From an uncultured Acidiphilium sp. (GTDB taxonomy: Bacteria > Bacillota > Clostridia > Christensenellales > Borkfalkiaceae): a stretch of 60,626 nucleotides of DNA. Position 1 is the stretch's first letter. The number at the start of each line of letters is the position of its first letter. Positions 24,233 to 31,187 of the stretch are shown in pieces. The translations under genes were made by a program, and so were the position numbers. Under the pieces are notes generated by a model. It saw nothing but the letters and a program-made list of their open reading frames with translations. It was not told the DNA's origin and did no database searches. The stretch lies in contig CABUWK010000011.1 in assembly GCA_902495325.1 (NCBI GenBank), positions 1-60,626 of the forward strand, given 5' to 3'.

Positions 24233-25196
24233 GCCGTTATATGACGGCGGGACCGTCGCGTTTTCGGACGACGAGCCGATGATCCGCATACAGAACGTGT
24301 TTAAAAATTTCGGCAGCGTAAAGGTGCTGAAAGGGGTCTCCTGCGATATCAAAAAGGGAGAAAAGGTTGTCATCCTCGGACCTTCCGGTTCGGGGAAATC
24401 GACCTTTCTTCGCTGTCTGAATCTTCTCGAACAGCCGACGTTCGGCGAGGTCTGGTTCGACGGGAAACTGCTGACCCCGATCGATCCGTATCTTCATTTC
24501 GATATTATCGAAATGAGCAACACCTTCCGCAGGCTTGCCGAAGAAAGGAAACTCGACCTTTCGGACGAAAAGGCAAAAACGGAGTTGATTTACGAAATCA
24601 AAAAGAACGATCTTCTGCACGAAAAGCACGAGGGCAGGGATTACGCCGCCGCTATGAAGGCTACGTATAAGGCAAATGCGATCGACGTGAACGTCGCCCG
24701 TGCCAGGATGGGCATGGTGTTTCAGCATTTTAACCTGTTCAATAATCTTTCCGTTATGAAGAATCTGACGCTCGCGCCCGTTCAGCTGAAACTGATGACG
24801 AAGGAAGAAGCGGAAGCAAAGGCGATCTCTTTGTTGAAAAGGATCGGGCTCGAAGAGAAAAAGGACAGTTATCCTTCCCTTCTTTCGGGCGGACAGAAGC
24901 AGAGGATCGCGATCGTAAGGTCGCTGATGATGAATCCGCAGGTCATGCTTTTCGACGAGCCGACTTCCGCCCTCGATCCCGAAATGGTAGGAGAAGTTCT
25001 CGCTTTGATCCGTGAGCTTGCGGACGAGGGAATGACAATGGTGATCGTAACGCACGAAATGGGTTTTGCGAGGGAGGTCTCTTCCCGCGTGATTTTCATG
25101 AACGACGGCGTGATCGGCGAAGAGAATACGCCCGAAGAATTTTTCGATCGCCCGAAGAACCCGAGACTGCGCGAATTTTTGTCTAAAGTGCTTTGA
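24213..25196 (+). CDS. Amino-acid ABC transporter ATPase with a 65-residue insertion
   Basis: 327 residues from a GTG start (GGAGA upstream), longer than the usual ~245. Walker A GPSGSGKST at residues 56-64, Q-loop in GMVFQHFNLF (Gln 171), signature LLSGGQKQR near 225, Walker B VMLFDEPTSALDPE near 245, H-loop THEMGFAR. Between the DGK turn (83) and the Q-loop there is an extra charged stretch at about 90-158 (NTFRRLAEERKLDLSDEKAK and onward) where GlnQ/HisP proteins have about 20 residues. The first 22 residues also extend the usual start. The insertion is in frame, with no sign of a frameshift. Confidence 0.95.
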   Translation: MNEPNYKPLYDGGTVAFSDDEPMIRIQNVFKNFGSVKVLKGVSCDIKKGEKVVILGPSGSGKSTFLRCLNLLEQPTFGEVWFDGKLLTPIDPYLHFDIIEMSNTFRRLAEERKLDLSDEKAKTELIYEIKKNDLLHEKHEGRDYAAAMKATYKANAIDVNVARARMGMVFQHFNLFNNLSVMKNLTLAPVQLKLMTKEEAEAKAISLLKRIGLEEKKDSYPSLLSGGQKQRIAIVRSLMMNPQVMLFDEPTSALDPEMVGEVLALIRELADEGMTMVIVTHEMGFAREVSSRVIFMNDGVIGEENTPEEFFDRPKNPRLREFLSKVL

Positions 25197-25242
25197 TTTC
25201 CCTTTCATTTTTTCTTAAAATACGAAAAAATCGGAAAAAGTA

Positions 25243-25271
25243 TTGACAAATCACGCGGAATCCTCTATACT
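25243..25271 (+). promoter_or_regulatory. Promoter of the BspA-like lipoprotein
   Basis: TTGACA (25243-25248), 17 bases, TATACT (25266-25271). It leaves a leader of about 210 bases (to 25488) with several G+C-rich hairpins and no recognised RNA family. Confidence 0.85.
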
Positions 25272-25488
25272 ATAATATGAGAAGTCGGGGGTTTTCCCGC
25301 AAGGGATCGCGGCTTCGCGGTATTTCCGACGGGAAGAGCTCTGTTTTTTGCGGAGCGCGGCGCAGATTTTTAAACTGCTCCGGTCGGCTTCCCGCGGTTT
25401 CATTATTTATAGCGGTTCCATAGGTTTTCTTCTTCGCTTTGCGGCGAGGCGGAAACCGGACGAAACGGAAATTCAGGGGTGCAGAACA

Positions 25489-26166
25489 ATGAAAAGAAAA
25501 TGGATTGCGACTATCGTTGCCGTTGCTTGTATGTCCGTTGCCGCGTTGACTTCGTGCGACGTGGGGCTTCGGCATAAAGATTATGAGGACAACGTAACTT
25601 CGTCCGAATATTTCGAATTTACGCTTGTCGGCGAAGAATACGAGATTTCCGCCAAAGCGGATATGGTCCTTCCCGAAACGGTATATCTTCCCACCGCATA
25701 CGAGGGGAAAGCCGTTACCGCGATCGGCGACGAAGGGTTCTCTGCCGTAACGACCTTGAAAAACATCACGGTGCCGGACAGTTATAAGAAAATCGGCACG
25801 GCTGCTTTCAAGGGGGCGACCGATCTGAAAAAGGTGGAAATTTTAGGCTCGTCTTTGCAGGAAGTGGGTGCGTTTGCCTTCCAGAACTGCGAAAAGCTGA
25901 GCGATTATACCTTTAACGACGGGCTCACCGCGATCGGTCAGTTTGCTTTCGCGAAAACGGCGGTTTATAAGTTTACCCCCGCGAATGTGGAAACGATCGG
26001 GAAGTATGCTTTTTACGGCTGTTCTTCCTTAAAAACGGTGAAGATCCCCGCGTCTTTAACCGTTCTCGGCGAAAATGCGTTTACCGGTTGTACGTTTACT
26101 TCCGTATCCGTCGATGCGGAGAACGCGCACTTTACGGTAGTCGATAACCAGATCGTCGCAAAATAA
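25489..26166 (+). CDS. BspA-type leucine-rich-repeat lipoprotein
   Basis: 225 residues from the ATG at 25489; an in-frame upstream start at 25348 would sit in the leader and lacks a signal peptide. Lipobox VAALTSC with Cys near residue 22. Then several LRR_5/BspA repeats of about 23 residues: AIGDEGFSAVTTLKNITVP, KIGTAAFKGATDLKKVEI, EVGAFAFQNCEKLSDYTF, TIGKYAFYGCSSLKTVKIP, VLGENAFTGCTFTSVSV. Surface-anchored proteins of this type mediate host or mucin binding in gut and oral bacteria, but the ligand here is unknown. Terminator follows at 26192. Confidence 0.9.
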   Translation: MKRKWIATIVAVACMSVAALTSCDVGLRHKDYEDNVTSSEYFEFTLVGEEYEISAKADMVLPETVYLPTAYEGKAVTAIGDEGFSAVTTLKNITVPDSYKKIGTAAFKGATDLKKVEILGSSLQEVGAFAFQNCEKLSDYTFNDGLTAIGQFAFAKTAVYKFTPANVETIGKYAFYGCSSLKTVKIPASLTVLGENAFTGCTFTSVSVDAENAHFTVVDNQIVAK

Positions 26167-26191
26167 AAGGCGAAACGTTTCCGGTAATTTC

Positions 26192-26220
26192 AGCCCGCGA
26201 TAGGATCGCGGGCTTTTTTA
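26192..26220 (+). terminator. Intrinsic terminator after LRR lipoprotein
   Basis: AGCCCGCGAT (26192-26201), AGG loop, ATCGCGGGCT (26205-26214), T6. Confidence 0.9.
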
Positions 26221-26232
26221 TGAGGTATTGTA

Positions 26233-26814
26233 ATGGACTATGATTTTTATGCCTATATGGGCAGAATGAAATATATCCGCAGATGGGCGCTGATGCATTC
26301 CACGGTAGACGAAAACATCATGGAACACAGCTGGGAAGTCGCGGAGATCGCGCATGCTCTCGCGCTGATCGAAAACGCGGAATTCGGCGGCAACGTCGAT
26401 CCTTACAAAACCCTTTGCTACGCCCTTTATCATGAAGCAAGCGAAGTGGTGACGGGCGATCTGCCTACGCCGATCAAGTATTTTAACGAACATATCCGCT
26501 CGGCGTATAAAGATCTGGAAAAGCTTTCCTGTAAAAAGCTTGTGGAAAAAGTACCGGAAAATTTAAAGGAAACGTATGCGGAATTCGTTTTTCCCGACGA
26601 ATCGAGCATAGAATATAAACTGATGAAGTGCGCCGACCGCTTTTCCGCTTACATCAAGTGCGTGGAAGAGGTAAAGAGCGGCAATCGGGAGTTCGTGAAA
26701 GCGAAAGAGTCGATCCGTGCGGATATCGACGGCATGAAGGAGAAGTCCTGCGCGTTTTTCCGCGAGAACATTCTGCCTTCTTTCGAAAAAACGCTCGACG
26801 AACTCGATCGTTAA
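26233..26814 (+). CDS. YfbR-like HD-domain 5'-nucleotidase
   Basis: 193 residues. HD-fold metal ligands: MEHSWEVAEIAHALA (His near residue 34), ALYHEASEVVTGDLPTPIKYF (HE plus D near residues 72-82) and a late Asp in MKCADRFSAYIK. This pattern is that of deoxyribonucleoside-5'-monophosphatases (YfbR). GAGGT precedes the ATG. The VanZ-like gene starts 16 bases after it, so the two are likely cotranscribed. Probable role in nucleotide pool maintenance. Confidence 0.88.
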   Translation: MDYDFYAYMGRMKYIRRWALMHSTVDENIMEHSWEVAEIAHALALIENAEFGGNVDPYKTLCYALYHEASEVVTGDLPTPIKYFNEHIRSAYKDLEKLSCKKLVEKVPENLKETYAEFVFPDESSIEYKLMKCADRFSAYIKCVEEVKSGNREFVKAKESIRADIDGMKEKSCAFFRENILPSFEKTLDELDR

Positions 26815-26829
26815 AAGGGGTATACGGAG

Positions 26830-27363
26830 ATGTTTCAGAATATTTATCGGTGGATCATGCTGATCGGGGCGATATTCTCGATGGCGTTCATATTTTACAA
26901 TTCCGGGCAGAATGCGGAAAAATCTTCCGGCAGGTCGGAAAGCATTTCGAAGATCGTGGCGGAAACGGTCGTATCCGATTTTAAAGAGCTTCCGCCCGAA
27001 CAGCAGAAGGCGGAAGTGAAAAAAATCGAAGCTCCCCTTCGGGAGATCGCGCACGGATGCGAGTTCGCAATGCTTGCGTTTTTCGTGTTCGGCTTTGCGG
27101 CAACCTTCTGTCGCATGGGAAAGGAAGGACTGATCGCCGCGGCGGCGTCGCTTCTGTTCTGTTTTCTGTATGCGCTGTCAGACGAATGGCATCAGACGTT
27201 CGTCGGCGGCAGGGCGGCGGAATGGTTCGACGTCGGCATGGATACGATCGGAAGCGTTGCGGGGATTCTCTGTTCCGCCCTTTTGTATTTCGTGATCGGG
27301 AGGATCCGCGCCGCTTCGTTCAGAAAAAAAGGAAGAAATATTTCTCCGAAAGCGGCGGCTTGA
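26830..27363 (+). CDS. VanZ-like membrane protein
   Basis: 177 residues, about four hydrophobic segments (residues 8-24, 76-95, 101-118, 143-160). The diagnostic VanZ motif SDEWHQTFVGGRAAEWFDVGMDTIG spans about residues 118-142 (key residues D, E, H, Q, F, D, D). VanZ family proteins confer low-level teicoplanin resistance in some hosts, but most members have no known role; there are no other van genes here. A G+C-rich hairpin without a clear T run lies at 27376-27402. Confidence 0.88.
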   Translation: MFQNIYRWIMLIGAIFSMAFIFYNSGQNAEKSSGRSESISKIVAETVVSDFKELPPEQQKAEVKKIEAPLREIAHGCEFAMLAFFVFGFAATFCRMGKEGLIAAAASLLFCFLYALSDEWHQTFVGGRAAEWFDVGMDTIGSVAGILCSALLYFVIGRIRAASFRKKGRNISPKAAA

Positions 27364-27542
27364 GTTTTTGCAGCCGGAAAGCCGGAAAATTTCCGGCTTT
27401 CCGCATTTTCGCAGGAAGAGATTTCCCGATCGCAAGGCGGATAAAAAACGACAAAATTCGGTATAGAAATACAAATAGCTCTACCACTGATTTGTTTTGT
27501 TTAAAAATAGCCTTATAAATTGAAATTTACATCACTTGCGTG

Positions 27543-27572
27543 TTAACGGTGGAGCATTGTTTGATGTATAAT
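27543..27572 (+). promoter_or_regulatory. Promoter of the XRE-led operon
   Basis: TTAACG (27543-27548), 18 bases, TATAAT (27567-27572). Upstream 27364-27540 holds no gene that I can support. Confidence 0.6.
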
Positions 27573-27621
27573 AGTTATATAAGGGAAATTATGGTAAACA
27601 AAAGAAGGACAGAAGAGTATT

Positions 27622-27936
27622 ATGGAAAAAATGACTTATCGCGACGTGTTGTTTCGGATCGGATATTTCAGAAACAAAAACGGCTTGTCTGCGAGAGAGA
27701 CGAGCCTCAGAATGGGCGCGAGCCAGTCGTTTATTAACAGGATCGAGCGGAATACGGTCGAATTACGGGTTTCCACCCTGCTCGATTTCATGGATATCGT
27801 GAATATTACGCCGGAGGAGTTCTTTTATCCCGATCCCGAAAAATTTGAAGAAGATCGTGCTCTTCTCGAAGAAATTTCGGAATTGTCCGACGAAAACAAG
27901 AAGATCGTATCGGAACTGATCAGAAAGCTGAAATAA
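27622..27936 (+). CDS. XRE-family helix-turn-helix regulator
   Basis: 104 residues. The Cro/CI-type helix-turn-helix runs from about residue 8 to 62: FRNKNGLSARETSLRMGASQ, then SFINRIERNTVELRVSTLLD and FMDIVNITPEEFF. The tail (EKFEEDRALLEEISELSDENKKIVSEL) is a charged helix for dimerisation, described here by position 70-100. It is the first gene of a tightly packed operon and starts 6 bases before the HprK-like gene, so it is the likely local regulator of that operon. Confidence 0.9.
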   Translation: MEKMTYRDVLFRIGYFRNKNGLSARETSLRMGASQSFINRIERNTVELRVSTLLDFMDIVNITPEEFFYPDPEKFEEDRALLEEISELSDENKKIVSELIRKLK

Positions 27937-27941
27937 GAACC

Positions 27942-28670
27942 ATGAACGACATTTACGAAATGGCGGATCTCGCGATCGATATCGGATACCGCACGGAAAG
28001 CACGAAGGCGTTTTTGTCGGATTATATAGCGAAGAACAGGGATTTGCCTGCCGATTTTACCGTTCGCATTACGGAAAACGATAGGATCGGCGAACGCGCC
28101 ATCGCGGGAAACGTTTCTCCCGGACAAATCGAAAGGGCGTGTATTCTGCGGAAGATCGCCGCGGATCTGTGTTCTTCGTACGAAGGGTTTCTCCTTCATG
28201 CTTCGTGCGTCGGCTATCGGGGCGAGGCATACGCTTTTGCCGCAAAGAGCGGAACGGGCAAATCGACACATACAAGACTTCTGAAAGAATTGCTCGGCGA
28301 CGAACTCGTTTTCGTCAACGACGATAAGCCCTTTGTCCGTTTGCGGAGATCCGAAGGGCTTTTTTATGTTTACGGTTCTCCCTGGAGGGGAAAATCGGGG
28401 CTCGGAGAAAACATCTCGCTGCCTTTGCGCGCCGTCTGCTTTTTGCGGAGAGGGAAAGAGAACAGGATCGTGAAGATCGGGGATTCGTCGGAGGCGATCC
28501 CGTTGCTTGCGGAAAACGTGCCTGCGCCGGAAAACCGCGTTCAGGCTGAAAATTTATTTTTGTTGTTCGACTTGTTACGGAAGAAAACTTCTTTTTATCT
28601 TCTGGAATGTAACACGGACGTTTCCGCGGCGGAAACGTCTTTCGGGGGAATGATAAAAAATGGATCGTAA
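27942..28670 (+). CDS. HPr-kinase-like/PEPCK-like P-loop kinase of a RiPP-type operon
   Basis: 242 residues. Walker A AKSGTGKST at 101-109 inside LLHASCVGYRGEAYAFAAKSG, acidic pair NDDKP at 126-130, and SPWRGKSGLGEN at 146-157. This combination belongs to the HprK/PEP-carboxykinase-like proteins that accompany lasso-peptide and PqqD-linked clusters; characterised relatives phosphorylate peptides. It lacks the N-terminal domain of true HPr kinase, and no ptsH is nearby. It overlaps the ABC gene by 11 bases. The phosphoacceptor is unknown, and a role in peptide tailoring is inferred from the PqqD and peptidase genes downstream. Confidence 0.75.
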   Translation: MNDIYEMADLAIDIGYRTESTKAFLSDYIAKNRDLPADFTVRITENDRIGERAIAGNVSPGQIERACILRKIAADLCSSYEGFLLHASCVGYRGEAYAFAAKSGTGKSTHTRLLKELLGDELVFVNDDKPFVRLRRSEGLFYVYGSPWRGKSGLGENISLPLRAVCFLRRGKENRIVKIGDSSEAIPLLAENVPAPENRVQAENLFLLFDLLRKKTSFYLLECNTDVSAAETSFGGMIKNGS

Positions 28671-30294
28671 AGAAGACAGACTTGCTAAATGCATTTCGGC
28701 ATACGGGAGAAAGGTAAAATTTCTCGTGTTTTTGTCGCTGTGCGTTTCGGGTCTGTCTCTTTGTTTTGTGTACGGCGTTCGTTATGCGGTAGATGCGGCG
28801 GAAGCGGGAGACGTTCGCAAAACGACTTTCTGCATCGCGCTGACGGTGATCCTTCTTGCCGTCAGGATCGTCGCGGGGACGGCATATCGTTATTTCGGAG
28901 ACAAAACGAAAGCCGCGCTCGCGAGAGATCTGAGAAAAACGGCATATTCGGAATTGTTTTCCTTAAATACTTCTTCTTTCCGCGAAAAACGGGGCGGGGA
29001 TCTCATGGAAAAGCTTTCGAAGGACGTCGACAAAGTTTCTGCCGATACCGTGCGGTTGCTGCCGGCGGCTGCGGGGTCGGTTTTCCGTCTGGTCGGAACG
29101 ATCGTTCTTCTCTTTCTGCTCGACGCGAAATTTGCCGGCGTATTTCTGATCGGTTCGGCGGTCACCGTTCTTTCCGTCTATCTTTTTCGCAATCGCCTGA
29201 AGAATTACGCGCGTATCGTCCGGGAAAAAGACGGCGCGAGTTACGGGTTTATGCTCGATTCCTTTCATTCTTTCCGCACGGTCAAAGCCTATCGGGCGGA
29301 AGATCTCGTGAAGGAGAAGTCGGCTCGTCTTCTCGAAGAGTGCTACCGTGCACAAGTGAAGAAGTCTGCACTTCTTGCGGGAATGCGGGTGCTTTGGTTT
29401 GTTTGCGGCAATCTCGGTTTTCTGTTTGCCGTCGTATATTTCGGGGCGGGGATCGCCGCCGGGAAAGGGGTCGGATCGGTCGTTTCCGTCATCCTTCTGC
29501 TTGCGGGCGTGAGAGATCCCGTCGGATCGATCGCGGGGCTGATCGCGGCGAAAAAAGTCCGCGCGGTCGGCACGGAACGCCTGAGAGAACTTTGCGCCGG
29601 AGAACGTTCTCCCGACCGGTTTGTCCGTTTAACCGATTTCGGCGAAATCGTTTTTGACGGCGTCCGGTTTTCTTACGGAAACAAAGAGGTGTTAAAGGGA
29701 GTTTCCTTCCGGATAAAACAGGGCGAAAAAGTTTGTTTCGTCGGCAGAAGCGGCGAAGGAAAAAGTACGCTGTTCGATCTTATGATCGGCATTGCCGATC
29801 CGGGAGAAGGGGAAGTGAAGATTTGTGCGGACGAAAATTCTTACCTGCCGAAGGAAACGGACGGGCTGTTTGCCCTCGTTCCGCAGGCTGCGCGGCTTGC
29901 GGCGGGAACGATCCGGGCTAACGTGACCTGCTTTAGGCGCGATGTTACGGACGAAGAGATCGCGGAGGCGATCGGGCTTTGTTCGGCGGAGTTTATTTTC
30001 GATCTGCCCCGCGGGATCGATTCGGAAATCGGAGAAGGCGGAGCGAATTTTTCGGAAGGGCAGTGCCAGCGGCTTGCTTTGATGCGCGCCGTATTGTCCC
30101 GTCGACCCGTCCTGGTGCTCGACGAGGCGACGTCTGCGCTCGATCCCGAAACGGAAGAGAAAGTCTTACGCGCTCTCACGTCTCTTCCCGGCAAAACGTG
30201 TATCATGATCAGCCATCGGGGAGCCGCCTTGCGGTATTCCGACCGGGCATACCGTCTGGAAGACGGAAATATCAAAGAAATCGAAAAGGAGTGA
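28660..30294 (+). CDS. ABC exporter (fused membrane and ATPase domains)
   Basis: 544 residues of the type-I half-transporter class. Residues 1-310 hold about six membrane helices, with EKLSKDVDKVSADTVRLLP as the first coupling region. Residues 330-544 are the ATPase: Walker A GRSGEGKST, signature NFSEGQCQRLALMRA, Walker B VLVLDEATSALDPE, and ISHR for the H-loop. There is no N-terminal C39 peptidase domain, so leader removal would have to be done by another protein, possibly the S26-like peptidase two genes later. Probable homodimer exporting a modified peptide. Confidence 0.93.
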   Translation: MDRKEDRLAKCISAYGRKVKFLVFLSLCVSGLSLCFVYGVRYAVDAAEAGDVRKTTFCIALTVILLAVRIVAGTAYRYFGDKTKAALARDLRKTAYSELFSLNTSSFREKRGGDLMEKLSKDVDKVSADTVRLLPAAAGSVFRLVGTIVLLFLLDAKFAGVFLIGSAVTVLSVYLFRNRLKNYARIVREKDGASYGFMLDSFHSFRTVKAYRAEDLVKEKSARLLEECYRAQVKKSALLAGMRVLWFVCGNLGFLFAVVYFGAGIAAGKGVGSVVSVILLLAGVRDPVGSIAGLIAAKKVRAVGTERLRELCAGERSPDRFVRLTDFGEIVFDGVRFSYGNKEVLKGVSFRIKQGEKVCFVGRSGEGKSTLFDLMIGIADPGEGEVKICADENSYLPKETDGLFALVPQAARLAAGTIRANVTCFRRDVTDEEIAEAIGLCSAEFIFDLPRGIDSEIGEGGANFSEGQCQRLALMRAVLSRRPVLVLDEATSALDPETEEKVLRALTSLPGKTCIMISHRGAALRYSDRAYRLEDGNIKEIEKE

Positions 30295-30296
30295 AC

Positions 30297-30581
30297 ATGA
30301 AGATCAATCGGGATTTTATCGTGCGGGAAATTCCTTCGGATAACGGAGAGAAAACATATTACGCCGTAGCCGTGGGAAACGCCGCAAAGGACTTTCACGG
30401 GATGTTAAAACTCAATCGCACCGCCGCGTTTATCTGGGAAGGTCTGAACGAAGGGCTTTCTCCCGAGCTTGTGGCGAAAAAACTTTCCGCCGTGTACGAC
30501 GTTTCGGAAGCGGACGCCGCCGACGACGTGAAGAAGACGATTGCTCAACTGTCTTCGGTCGGCGCCGTTCTTCCCGAGTGA
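30297..30581 (+). CDS. PqqD-family RiPP recognition element (RRE) protein
   Basis: 94 residues from the ATG at 30297, 2 bases after the ABC stop. The C-terminal half has the PqqD layout: LKLNRTAAFIWEGLNEGLS near residue 39, then ELVAKKLSAVYDVSEADAADDV and IAQLSSVGAVL. PqqD-like proteins bind the leader of ribosomal peptides and present it to modifying enzymes. Here it is a stand-alone protein. Its start overlaps nothing, but its stop overlaps the GTG of the next gene. No radical-SAM or cyclase partner is present in the window. Confidence 0.85.
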   Translation: MKINRDFIVREIPSDNGEKTYYAVAVGNAAKDFHGMLKLNRTAAFIWEGLNEGLSPELVAKKLSAVYDVSEADAADDVKKTIAQLSSVGAVLPE

Positions 30582-31099
30582 AAAATATGAGTTTATCGAC
30601 CGACAGGCGGGTTTCCGGCGATGACGGAGAAACGGAAATTCTGATAGGGAACACAGAGGACGCCCTGCGCAAAGAAGGTTTCGTTCTTTCCGCGACGCGC
30701 GGAACCAGCATGCGCCCGCTGCTCAGAACGGGAAGAGACGTCGTTTTGGTAAGAGCAAAGGAAGAACGCCTGAAAGAGAACGACGTCGCGTTGTATCGTC
30801 GGGGCGACCGGCTTGTGCTTCACCGCGTCGTGAAAGTGACGGAAGAAGGATATAAAACGCTCGGAGACAACACGTTCGTTCCCGAATTTGTTTCCGAGGA
30901 GAACGCGATCGGCGTGATGACGGAGATCCTGCGGAAAGGGAAAACCGTTTCCGTGACCGATAAGCGGTATCTCCGCTATGTGTCCCGCATACGGAAAACG
31001 TTTCGCGTCCGTCGTTTTTTTGCCCGCCTTCGTTCGGTTTTCGTTGCGGCGGGAAGGCGCGTTTTCCTTCGGGAAAAAGGGCGGAAGGGAAGCCTTTAA
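30578..31099 (+). CDS. S26/S24-like serine peptidase, no membrane anchor seen
   Basis: 173 residues counted from the GTG at 30578, which overlaps the PqqD stop (GTGA); an ATG 9 bases later is also possible. The catalytic Ser is probably residue 44 (TRGTSMRPLLRTGRDVVLV), and LVLHRVVKV (His 82) with TLGDNT (Asp 97) resembles the Ser-His-Asp arrangement of SipW/ER-type signal peptidases rather than the Ser-Lys dyad. I see no N-terminal or C-terminal transmembrane helix; the tail is a basic helix (RKTFRVRRFFARLRSVFVAA). In this operon it is the best candidate for leader-peptide removal. Confidence 0.75.
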   Translation: MKNMSLSTDRRVSGDDGETEILIGNTEDALRKEGFVLSATRGTSMRPLLRTGRDVVLVRAKEERLKENDVALYRRGDRLVLHRVVKVTEEGYKTLGDNTFVPEFVSEENAIGVMTEILRKGKTVSVTDKRYLRYVSRIRKTFRVRRFFARLRSVFVAAGRRVFLREKGRKGSL

Positions 31100-31136
31100 T
31101 GCGATCGCGGGCGACGGATACCGGAGCCCGGAAAAT

Positions 31137-31187
31137 AAAACGGCTTATGCGTGGCATGGAAAAAGTGCCCGTATAAGCCGTTTTTTA
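31137..31187. terminator. Bidirectional terminator between the RiPP-like operon and topB
   Basis: AAAACGGCTTAT (31137-31148) pairs with ATAAGCCGTTTT (31173-31184), with GGCA/TGCC pairing inside, followed by T6. Confidence 0.85.

Noticed and set aside
27376..27402. Terminator after the VanZ-like gene
   Set aside because: Good stem but almost no loop and no T run; left as a remark only.
27591..27737. 48-residue frame overlapping the XRE gene, considered as RiPP precursor
   Set aside because: It runs in another frame inside the XRE gene, has no Cys/Ser-rich core or leader motif, and ends in coding sequence.
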